Source of the DNA: Chalciporus piperatus
Lineage: Eukaryota; Basidiomycota; Agaricomycetes; Boletales; Boletaceae
Assembly (NCBI GenBank): GCA_038093975.1
Contig: JBBPTG010000240.1
Span: 1-36,561 of the forward strand
Length of the DNA: 36,561 nucleotides
Direction of reading: 5' to 3'
Part shown: one piece after another, positions 20,676-30,200 of the stretch
How the letters are laid out: the number at the start of each line of letters is the position of its first letter
Position numbering within the stretch: position 1 is the stretch's first letter
The notes under the pieces: model-generated
Seen by the model: the letters and a program-made list of their open reading frames with translations, nothing else
What the model was told of the DNA's origin: nothing
The model's database searches: none
Made by a program: the position numbers and the translations under genes

Positions 20676-23310
20676 TTATGTGGGCGCAGCCCGTGTTTTT
20701 AATGGACTGGACAGGTTTGCCATGAGTCTATCAATTTTGGCTGGTCCGTTGTCCGTGAGATTTTCTGGACGTTTCCGGAATAGGAATAGAAAATCTGCTG
20801 GGTCAATGGATAGAGCACGAGGTGCGGCTGGATTCTTTGCGTAGAAGTCCTTCAAGCAACCCTTGGCATTTGCCAAATTAGCTCTTGGTTCCCAAGTGCG
20901 ATCGGTCTCATCATAACCTTTCCAGTGCACGAGGTATTCCAGTTTCTTTCCCTTGTATCGTGTATCAACGACGTAGTCGACTTCCCATTCGTTGTCTCGT
21001 TCTTCCGTAACAAGAACTGGTCCAGGCCGTGCCGTTGGCTGGCCGTCAAGGCGGTCCTTGTAAGGTTTGATTCGACGGACATTAACCACCGGGTGAATTC
21101 GAATGTCCCGTGGAAGCTGTAACTTTACTGCATTTGGCCCTGCCAAGGCGATAATTTTAAATGGACCTAGCCATTTTTCAGATAATTTGTCTGATGCGCG
21201 TGTCAAACGCAGGTCTGTGGTTGACAGCATGACTTGCTGTCCAATTTCATATTCGGGCGCAGCCGAGCGGTGTTTATCGGCTAGCGATTTCATGCGTTCC
21301 TGGGCCTTGGCTAGGTTCTTTTCTACATCGGCAATCGTTTTTCGCATTGCGTCTGTGAATGATTTGGCAGCTGGTGCCTGAGAAGTAGAAGCATGTGGTT
21401 CTGTGCCCATGCGTGGTTCATATGAACGTGTGACTTCAAACGGCGATTTCTTCGTTGAAGTATGATACTTGTTATTAATAGAGAACTGGGCGATGGCTAG
21501 CCAGTCTGCCCATTGATTTTGTTTATCGAAGCAGTAGATTCGCAGAAACTTTCCAACTTCTTTGTTTACGATTTCTGATTGTCCGTCTGTCTGCGGATGG
21601 AATGCCGTACTGAGCTTGGTATCAATACCAAGGGCATTATTGATTTCTCTAGCGACTTGCGCTGCGAACTGCGGGCCTCGATCTGATGTGATGGATAAAG
21701 GAAGTCCATGATGCTTCCATACGTGAGAAAGGAATATGCGAGCGGTGTCTAGGGCCGAACACGTTTTTGTGCATGGTATGAGTTCGACTTTTTTTGAGAA
21801 GCGATCTACCACCGTCAAGATTGCATTAAAACCACGTGATTCGGGTAAACCCGTAATGAAATCCGCAGTGATGTGTTGCCAGGGTCCGCTAGGAACCGGT
21901 AATGGTTGTAGAAGACCTGCGGGTGCCTGATTCGTTCCTTTGAATCTTTGACAGGTCTGACAGTGAGACACGTATTCTTTTACGAGAGTGGCGAGTCCAG
22001 GCCACATGTAAAATCGTTGAATGAGTTCTAACGTTTTCTCGTAACCGGGATGTCCTGCAGCCGGTGTGTCGTGGTGTAAGCGGATGATGTCCATTCGGAG
22101 TATGTTATCTTCCGGAATGTACATCCGATCTTCTTCGTCGTAGAGTAAGCCATCAAGCTTCTCATGAATACCCTTCTTCTGGAACTTCTGAACTTCTGTC
22201 TCAGATAGTTTGCATGTTGCAAGGAAGACTCTTTGTTTGATCCGTGCCCCTTCATCTGTCAGGGCGACTGTGCGGATATTCTCGGGAGCAATGACCAATA
22301 TTCCTTTATTGTCATTTTCAACTCCAACGGCGTGGTCTTCTCGTCGTGAGAGAGCGTCAGCTTTTGCCATAGAAGGTCCAGGTTTGTAAACCCAGAGCAT
22401 ATTGAATCTAGATAGATATTGCGCCCAGCGCGCTTGTCGGCGGTTGAGATCCTGTCTTGTCATGAACCACTGCAGGTTTGCGTGGTCGTTCCAAATCTCA
22501 AACTGGTGTCTAGCACCTTCTAGGTAATGTCGCCATTGCTCTAGTGCCTGAATGACTGAGAGCATTTCTTTATCGGCGATAGGGTAATTCCGTTCTTGCG
22601 GAGTCATGGAATGAGATGAATAGGCAACTGGGTGCCATTTGTCTTCTTTCAGAATAGATAAGACTGCGCCTGTTGCGTAATTAGATGCATCACATTCTAA
22701 GCGGAATTGACAAGTGCTATCGGGGAAGGCGAGTATGGGGGCTGAGGTGAAACTCTTTTTCAGCGTATCAAACGCTTTTTGACATTTGTCATCCCATATG
22801 AAGGCTTGTTCCTTTTTGGTTAGGTCATTGAGAGGACGTGCGACTTGCGCGTAGTCCTGAATGAACCTTCGATAGAAGTTTGCTAAACCTAGGAAGCTTC
22901 TTACGCCTTTGACGTTCTTCGGCTCTGGCCATTCCAGTATGGCTGTGACTTTAGATTGATCCATTTTTATCCCATCCTTTCCTACGATCATTCCGAGGAA
23001 TTCAACCTCAGATACACGGAAATTGCATTTTTCGGGTTTTACGAATAGATCGTTTTCTTCCAGTCTGCGAAGAACTTCAAGCACGATTTTGTCATGTTCT
23101 GTCTGATTTTCTGTTTTGGTGAAGATCATCAAATCGTCTATGTAGACGACGAGCACATCTTCCATGTCTGCGAAGATTTCGTTCATCATCGCTTGGAATG
23201 TGCCGGGAGTTACAGAGACCGAAGTACATGACTCGGGGTTCGAAAGAACCACGGAAGCAAACGAAGGCGGCTTTCCATTCATCGCCTTCTTTGATGCGAA
23301 CATTGTTGTA
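20676..23310 (-). pseudogene. Element 3 pol fragment (RT-RNase H-integrase-chromodomain)
   Basis: Begins in RT at [15 protein letters not shown] and reaches [10 protein letters not shown], RNase H (LECDASNYATGAVLS), integrase (HHDTPAAGHPG, CQTCQRF, ADFITGLPESRGF, SDRGPQFAAQ), a GPF/Y-like module (LSEKWLGPFKI) and a chromodomain (YLVHWKGYDETDRTWEP). A frame change near 23205-23212, between CNS and GTFQ, looks like a 2-nt deletion relative to element 1. From about 23200 down to the stop near 20676 the frame is intact over more than 800 codons. Confidence 0.88.
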
Positions 23311-23349
23311 TCATCAGCAAGACTGCAAAAAGTCTGAAGTTACTGGAAT

Positions 23350-24147
23350 GACTGGATCAGTTAAATCAGTAGTCCAGTGGCCCAGTAACAAGTAATTTCA
23401 GTCATTTCAGTAGTTTCAGTAACCTAGTCACCCAGTCATCAAGTAGTTTCAGTAGTCTTAGTAACCCAGTGGCCTAGTGGCCCAGTCATCCAGTCATTTC
23501 AGTAGCTTCAGTAGCTCAGTCATTCAGTCATCCAGTAGTCTCAGTAGTCTCAGTCATCCAGCAGCCCAGTCATCCAGTCATCCAGTCATTTCAGTAGTCT
23601 CAGTAGCTCAGTCATCCAGTCATTCAGTCATTTCAGTGGTCTCATTAGTTCAGTGGCCAAGTGTTCCAGTTATCCAGTAGTTCCAGTAACCCAGCAGCCC
23701 AGTCATCAAGTCATCCAGTTACTTCAGTAGTCTCAGTAGCCCAGTCATTCAGTCATTCAGTCATCCAGTAGTTCCAGTAACCCAGCATCCCAGTCCTCAA
23801 GTCATCTAGTAGTTCCAGTAACCCAGCAGCCCAGTCATCCAATCATCCAGTCACTTCAGTAGTCTCAGTAGCTCAGTAGCCCAGTGTTCCAGTCATCCAG
23901 TTATCTCAGTAGCCTAGTAGCCCAGTTTCCCAGTCATGTAGTCATCTCAGCAGCCTAGTAGCCCAGTGCCCTAGTTATCCAGCAATCCAGTTGTCTCATT
24001 ACTCCAGCCATCCAGTATTCCAGTAATCCAGTAATCTAGTCACTCAGTGGTCCAGTAATCCAGTCACTCCAGTCACTCCAGTCACACAAGTCACACAAGT
24101 CACTCCAGTAATCCAGTCACCTCAGTAATCCAGTCACTCCAGTAATC
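23350..24147. repeat. Minisatellite of 8-9-bp CAGT units
   Basis: Long degenerate array of CAGTCATC, CAGTAGTCT, CAGTGGCC and similar units. It continues beyond element 1 at 32122, and the target duplication TAATC is itself part of a unit. No function evident; frames within it are Ser-rich artefacts. Confidence 0.9.
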
Positions 24148-24486
24148 TGTTACGAACGCTTCATTCCTTATCCTAATCATCCCTACATTCCATTACGCTT
24201 ACTAAGTTTCTTTTCGTTTCGTGGACTTAGTCGTTTCACTTTCTCTTTCATTATCTTATCTTATCGCATCACGTGACTTACTTACATAAGCTAGGTCTAG
24301 ACCTTCGCTTACTAACTGATGACTCACCGCTCACTCGTCAGCATCAGTCAGCATTACTCATCATATGACTCACGCTTACTCATTCCGCAGTAGAGCTAGT
24401 TACGCCATTGGCTAGTAGTCAGTATGAGTCATACCCAGTCACCTACGATAAGGTTTAGCCACAACATGTACAAACATTGACAATAG

Positions 24487-24494
24487 TATATAAA
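24487..24494 (+). promoter_or_regulatory. LTR TATA box
   Basis: TATATAAA in the context ATAGTATATAAACCC. The same core (ATAGTATATAA) occurs in the LTRs of elements 2 and 3 and in the solo LTR. Start of transcription is inferred about 30-35 nt downstream, which coincides with the self-primer 11-mer at 24522. Confidence 0.8.
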
Positions 24495-24521
24495 CCCGGG
24501 TCGACAAGCACTGGACTCTCC

Positions 24522-24532
24522 AGTCTTGTTCT
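24522..24532 (+). other. Self-primer 11-mer in the R region
   Basis: AGTCTTGTTCT, 35 nt after the TATA start; exact reverse complement of the primer site at 24626-24636. Flanked by an inverted repeat CTCCAG/CTGGAG (24518-24523 and 24534-24539). Confidence 0.8.
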
Positions 24533-24587
24533 CCTGGAGTTTCCTCATCGAACCTCAGCCAAGTTCATCGGCTCGCTATTGTCTATT

Positions 24588-24656
24588 GTGAGTCTTAGCT
24601 CTTAGTTGAGTTGAGTCGTTTCATTAGAACAAGACTAATATTTTCTTTTGTCTTAG
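24588..24656 (+). other. Candidate 69-nt intron removing the primer site
   Basis: Donor GTGAGT in U5, branch-like GACTAAT, pyrimidine-rich TTTTCTTTTGTC and acceptor TTAG. If spliced, the RNA loses the end of the LTR and the whole primer site. Signals are good for a basidiomycete intron, but expression data are needed. Confidence 0.5.
24626..24636 (+). other. Element 1 self-primer binding site
   Basis: AGAACAAGACT, 2 nt after the 5' LTR, complementary over exactly 11 nt to the presumed RNA 5' end. No TGG-starting tRNA site is present. This is the arrangement known from Tf1/sushi-group elements. Confidence 0.8.
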
Positions 24657-24766
24657 CGTCTCGTCGCTACCACACGTGTCCTTGTACGCCACTTCAACCG
24701 TTGATCACTAGTGGGTACCGCGCTGCTTGTACGCGCCTTGTCATCGCTGACTTTATTTTTGAATAA

Positions 24767-26021
24767 GTGTCGAGCAACCCCGCCGCATCTCAGCGCGCCG
24801 CGTCCCCTGTACCTTCCATTCAGTGGAACGGTATACTTGATCTCCCCGCCGTCGAGAACAACCTCGATTTCCCCAGCGTCATCAGAAACCTCGAGCGAGC
24901 TGCAGAGGTCTTCCCCGGCTTCACCAGCATCATCGACGACCTCGAGCGAGAGAACGCTCGTGTTCAGGAAGAATACGCTTGCACTCAGGCATTACACGCT
25001 GAGAGACAAAGGGAGACTATTGAGAAGTACTCAGCGCCGATAGTCCCAGAGCCAGACTATTCGGATCTCTACGTTGATTGGTTGGAACCTCCGGTAATTC
25101 CCTCCTACCCATATCATCTACCCTCTGAGGTTTACATTCACCCTCTCGGTACTCTTCGGTCTCCTCACCATCCCGCCAATCTCCAGATCGGCACTCGTCG
25201 ATTTCCGTCGCTCCCTCCCATCGAGGCTATTCGGGCACCGTTGCCGCCCAACCCCCAGCAGATACTAGCCGACGCCTTCGGCGTTGAAGAGTTATATTAC
25301 CGTGCCTCCTCCATCCCCAGAGCCCCAACTCCGCTCGCGGAACCCGTTGATTGGACAGCCGTCGACGAGGATCTTCTTGCTCTTCAACACCAATTCCCCA
25401 TTGGAGTCTCTGGTCGTACGGAAAGTTTCCGCCGCGCTCTCTATCACACGCTTATATCCCCGGCAGGTGAGAAGTCGATTCGAGAGAACATTGACGCTCG
25501 GGTACGTCAACGCCGACGAAGCGACAGGTTACTTAGAGGTATCCCTGAGAACGCCGGTACTCGTATTAAGGAAAGAGTATCAACCCCGCGTCCTACTCGC
25601 CGCACTCGCCGCCCTAAGCCTCTCGTCCCTCTTAGGAAAATTCGCCCAGTACAGCTTACAGGCCTTCCTATTACTTTCATACCTCATCTTCGGCCACGTA
25701 ATTCTCTCAGACGACCTTCGCGTTACCTTTGATTTCGCCTACATCCTTGTATCTCACAGGAATCGTCCAGTAGCACTACCTACTCCTCCACCTTCCCCTG
25801 TTGTATCACAAGCAGAGTTAGAAGAAGACGAAGAATTACCAGGATTAGTAGAGTCTGATAGTGAAGACGAAGGAGGACTAAGAGAGACAAACGCGCCAGG
25901 AGTGCAACTGTACTATCCCGCACCTCATTCCATCAGAAGAAGTATCCCACCGCCACCTTATCAAAGAGACGCCCCTGCTTCGTTATCAGGAGAAACCCTT
26001 GAAGGATCTCAGGAGATCTGA
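24767..26021 (+). other. AUG-less pre-gag reading frame with candidate intron
   Basis: One frame is open from after TAA at 24764-24766 to 25732; a second, in the +1 frame, is open to TGA at 26019-26021. A 61-nt intron (25467-25527, GTGAGA...ACAG) would join them in phase. The joined product of about 400 residues has a coiled-coil-like segment (LERENARVQEEYACTQALH), a Pro-rich middle, one hydrophobic stretch (LLAALAALSLSSLLGKFAQY onwards) and an acidic Pro-rich tail. Neither frame has a Met codon, and no ATG occurs upstream in the predicted transcript, so translation would need a non-AUG start. It could equally be untranslated leader with fortuitous frames. No homologue is recognised. Confidence 0.45.
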
Positions 26022-26064
26022 AATAAAAATCTAGTTTTATCCCTTTCATTCTAGTGCATCAAGA

Positions 26065-27267
26065 ATGTCGGTTCTCGCTCCAGACTTAGCAGCTGCCTTA
26101 ACAGGCATTCTCGGACATCGTGACGCGTCCATACGGGATCTTGGAACGCAGTTGAGACTCGCGTTAGAAACAATGACGGATCAGCTTACCAACGCTCAAA
26201 GGGTAAATCAAAATCTAAACAATAATATCTTGCAGCTTGAAGCGCAAGTACAAGCCATTCAAATACCTGGCGCAGTACCAGCTCCTACGGTTGGACCTAG
26301 CGGACCTAAGTTATCCAAAATCGTCAAAGATCCAGGAGATTACGATGGATCTAGAGGAAGAAAGTTCGAAGAATGGTGGACAAGAGTCCGTGCATGGATA
26401 GATGAAAACAACACCGTGTTAACCGGAATGACGGCGATCAGAGCTATCCTTAGTCGAATGACAGGAGGAGACGCCGCTACTTTCTCACGAGCCATGACAC
26501 ATGACATCTTGGAGAATGGAACCACGTATACTTCCGCCGAGTTCCATAAACGAATCACCGATCAATTCCGCTCGGGCAACGAGGTGGAATATCACCGCAA
26601 CCAGATCAAGAATCTGAAACAAGGCAAGATGTCTATGGAGAAATTCCTTACCACGTTCCAGACTCATCGCCTCATGGACGATTGGAGTGACGCGCGACAC
26701 ATCGAACTTCTAGAACTAAACGCAGATCCAGAGATCACGCATCGGATCTTTATGGATAAGGGACGGTTCGACAAATATGACACATACGTCGAAGAACTAC
26801 GTCTCCTTGCAGGAAGAAAACAACTTATCTCCATGATCAAGACAGGAACCGCAGGTGATACCCCGCGATATAAATATACCAACACGGGCACACAACCGGG
26901 TCGTGGTGCCCCAATGGATATAGGTTCTGCCGAAATCGAACAAGGAGAAATTGTTGAAGAAGAAGAAGAAGCATCATCTGTCGTAAAGGCGGCCACAAGC
27001 AATTCCAAAGAGAAGAAGCAAGGAAATTGCTGGAATTGTGGGAAACCGGGACATCCAAAGCAACAATGTCCGGTGCCTAGTACCAAATGCAAGAATTGTG
27101 GTTGGTCACGAGGCGAACACAAACGTGCCTGTAAACTTCAGAAGAGACAGGTGAGAGAACTGTCTACCGAATCTAGTACTCTTGAAGGCCGTTCATTCGA
27201 CGAAATGAAGGCTTACTTCTACGATATGAAAGATATCGAAATGAAGGGAAAAGGCAAAGCGGCCTGA
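26065..27267 (+). CDS. gag: Element 1 Gag (400 aa)
   Basis: Starts at the first ATG after the LTR TATA box. A coiled-coil-like N-terminal part (residues 25-70) is followed by a capsid-like region (about 90-260, with EEWWTRVRAWIDENNTV and MSMEKFLTTFQTHRLMDDW), a basic/acidic linker, and two zinc knuckles: CWNCGKPGHPKQQC (classical CX2CX4HX4C) and, 14 residues later, CKNCGWSRGEHKRAC (atypical CX2CX6HX3C). It ends five codons after a slippery heptamer; pol overlaps in the -1 frame. A good acceptor-like sequence (TTTCATTCTAG, ending 26054) lies 10 nt before the start, so a gag mRNA spliced in the leader is possible. Confidence 0.93.
   Translation: MSVLAPDLAAALTGILGHRDASIRDLGTQLRLALETMTDQLTNAQRVNQNLNNNILQLEAQVQAIQIPGAVPAPTVGPSGPKLSKIVKDPGDYDGSRGRKFEEWWTRVRAWIDENNTVLTGMTAIRAILSRMTGGDAATFSRAMTHDILENGTTYTSAEFHKRITDQFRSGNEVEYHRNQIKNLKQGKMSMEKFLTTFQTHRLMDDWSDARHIELLELNADPEITHRIFMDKGRFDKYDTYVEELRLLAGRKQLISMIKTGTAGDTPRYKYTNTGTQPGRGAPMDIGSAEIEQGEIVEEEEEASSVVKAATSNSKEKKQGNCWNCGKPGHPKQQCPVPSTKCKNCGWSRGEHKRACKLQKRQVRELSTESSTLEGRSFDEMKAYFYDMKDIEMKGKGKAA
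27246..27252 (+). promoter_or_regulatory. Candidate -1 frameshift site G GGA AAA with downstream stem
   Basis: Gag codons read AAG GGA AAA GGC, putting GGGAAAA in X XXY YYZ register. After a 6-nt spacer, GCGGCC (27259-27264) can pair with GGACCGC (27283-27289), six GC pairs with one bulged A, with the Gag stop in the loop. The -1 frame is open from about 27186, so the overlap with gag is about 80 nt. Confidence 0.78.
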
Positions 27268-30200
27268 ATGATCTGGGCAAACGGACCGCAACTAACTCGT
27301 TAGGAAAATCTGTAAACTATTCACACAGTCAAACGGGGTCTCATGTTGATCATGAGCTTGGCCTGGACTCTAGTCAGGTGCTTAATTCCGTTTCTATAAT
27401 CCGATATCTTTCCGAAAACCCAGGACCACGTTTCATTCGCACGACGGATCGAGAATTGAAGCTATCTACTTCCATCGCTTCGCAACGCCTTCCTTCTGCT
27501 TTCACACGAGCAGAAGCACTTCTTGATTCAGGAGCTAATGCTATCTTCGTTGATCGGAGATGGGCTGATAAAATCAAATTACCCCTCGTGCAACTCAGAC
27601 ATCCACTTACGGTGTACAACGTGGACGGAACACATAACTCCGCTGGACAGATAACACACTGTGCGGAAATCATTATCCATTTCAACGGACATCGTGAGAA
27701 GGCCATTGCAGAAGTCACTGATCTCGGAAAGAATCAGGTGATACTAGGATACGCATGGCTGAAGCAACACAATCCGGAAATAGATTGGAACAAAGGAACG
27801 GTCCACATGACACGTTGTCCTTGGTCTTGTTCCGTCTTACGAGATAAACCACCATTCGCACGACAACTTGATGATGAAGAACGAAATTCTCTTCGTCACA
27901 TCAACGCCGCAAAGAGGGAGGTACCTGAACCAAAAATGGAAAAGACTCCGGAAGAGCTTGTTCCAAAAGAATATCACAAGTATATTCACCTGTTCAAGAA
28001 AAAGGAATCTGAACGCATGCCAACTCGTAAGCCGTGGGATCATGCAATTGACTTGAAAGACACCTACAAGCCGAAAAAGGGTCGTCTTATCCCACTCTCT
28101 GTCACGGAACAAGAAGAAGTCAGCGCATTCATTGATGATCAGCTCAAGAAAGGATACATTCGTCCTTCCAAATCTGAGCAGACTTCTCCCGTGTTCTTCG
28201 TTCCTAAGAAAGATGGCAAGAAACGCATGGTTCAAGATTACCGTTATCTGAATGAACACACGGTGAAAAACAACTACCCATTACCCCTCATTTCCCAATT
28301 GGTTGATAAACTGAAAGGCGCAAAACTGTTTACCAAAATGGACTTACGTTGGGGATACAACAACATCCGCATCAAAGAAGGCGATGAATCTAAAGCCGCA
28401 TTCGTGTGCTTCCGTGGCGCCTTCGAACCCTTGGTCATGTACTTCGGATTATGCAATTCTCCTGCGACATTTCAAACCATGATGAACGACATCTTCTCGG
28501 ATATGGAAGACGCCGTTGTTGTCTACATTGATGACATCATGATCTTTACCAAATCCGACGACCCTGCTGTCCATGCCAAAATAGTCAGAGAAGTTCTTCG
28601 TCGCCTAGAAGAAAATGACCTCTTCGTCAAACCAGAGAAATGTGTCTTCCATACCAAAGAAGTAGAATTCTTGGGAATGACAATTACTCCCGAGGGAATC
28701 AGGATGGATGACAATAAGGTCAAGGCAATCACCGAATGGCCAACTCCGACAAACGTCAGAGGTGTCAGAAGCTTCCTTGGGTTAGCAAACTTCTATCGCC
28801 GCTTCATTCAGGATTACGCCCAAGTGGCTAGACCCTTGAATGATCTTACCAAGAAGGATACGAAATTCGCATGGGAAGACGCGCAGAAGAACGCCTTCAA
28901 CACGTTGAAACAGAAGTTCATCACCGCTCCCATACTCGCTTTCCCAGACAATGACAAACGCTTCCGTCTAGAATCGGATGCATCTAATTATGCCACGGGT
29001 GCTGTTCTATCTATAGAACAAGGAGACAAATGGCATCCCGTCGCGTTCTCTTCTCACTCCATGTCACCGGAAGAACGCAACTATCCTATCGCGGATAAAG
29101 AGATGCTAAGCGTAATCAGAAGTCTAGAACAGTGGAGACATTATCTGGAAGGTTCCAAGCACGAGTTTGAAATTTGGAACGATCACGCGAACCTTCAGTT
29201 CTTCATGACTCGGCAAGATTTAAATCGTCGCCAAGCACGTTGGTCTCAATATCTTAGCCGATTCAATTTCAAATGGTTACACAAGGCCGGTTCCCAAATG
29301 GGGAAAGCCGATGCCTTATCAAGAAGAGAAGATCACGCAATCGGTATCGAAGCAGATAACAAAGCTGTTCTGGTAATACCTCCGGACAGAATAGCTGCCA
29401 CGTCAACGGTTCAACTCTCAACCGATTCCGATTTGATCAAAAACAAAATCAGAAAAGCAACCTTCAAAATACGTGAGACAGAAGTCATGAAGCTCTGTAA
29501 GGAACACGGCATTTGTGAAGAGTCTGATGGAATTCTGATTGACAAGAAAGGAAGACTATACGTTCCTGAAGAAGAAAATCTCCGCATGGAGATTATTCGA
29601 CTTCATCACGATACACCCCTTGCTGGGCATCCCGGATATGAGAAGACAATTGAACTGTTACAGCGCAGTTATGCCTGGCCAGGAATGGCTACGCTCGTAA
29701 AAGACTACATCTCACGCTGTGACAGATGTGCACGTTTCAAAGGGATAAACTATGCTCCTTCTGGAAAGCTCCGCCCCCTTGAAGTTCCGGATCTTCCCTG
29801 GGAACATATCTCTGCAGATTTCACTACCGATCTGCCACTCTCGAATGGATTCGATTCTATCCTTGTCGTCGTAGACAGATTCTCCAAAGAAGTCGAATTC
29901 ATTCCTTGCAACAAGACGGTTACCGCTCTCGACACCGCCCGTCTTTACTTAACCCATGTATGGAAACATCATGGACTTCCTAAAACCATCATATCGGACC
30001 GAGGTCCGCAATTCGCATCTCAAGTGATGAAAGACATATGCAAACGTCTTGGCATTACGCCCAAACTCTCCACCGCCTTTCATCCCCAAACTGATGGACA
30101 AACTGAGCGCATGAATCGAGATCTACAACAGTATCTCCGTCTATTCACGTCAGAAAAACAAGAAGAATGGACTGATTGGCTACCAATAGCGCAATTCTCA

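Larger units (their letters stand above)
19553..23310 (-). mobile_element. Element 3: 5'-deleted Ty3/gypsy chromodomain retrotransposon
   Basis: Keeps a 517-bp 3' LTR, polypurine tract, post-pol membrane ORF and pol from mid reverse transcriptase to chromodomain. Homology to element 1 stops at 23310, inside the RT block GYNN. Gag, leader, primer site and 5' LTR are absent. It begins inside the 5' LTR of element 2, so it is younger than element 2. Its other flank is minisatellite-like DNA, so no target duplication can be seen. Confidence 0.9.
24148..24623 (+). repeat. Element 1 5' LTR (476 bp)
   Basis: TG...CA ends. U3 has ATGs and short direct repeats of TCAGT/TCATA type, then a TATA box at 24487-24494. 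R/U5 after that is free of ATG. A GTGAGT donor lies in U5 at 24588. Confidence 0.97.

Noticed and set aside
23477..23680. Ser-rich frame in the minisatellite
   Set aside because: It is a translation of the CAGT units and has no independent support.
23350..24147. CRISPR-like array
   Set aside because: Units are 8-9 bp with no spacers; it is a minisatellite.
27265..27273. TGAATGA stop-start overlap after element 1 gag as a reinitiation site
   Set aside because: That ATG opens a frame that stops within about a dozen codons and is not the pol frame.
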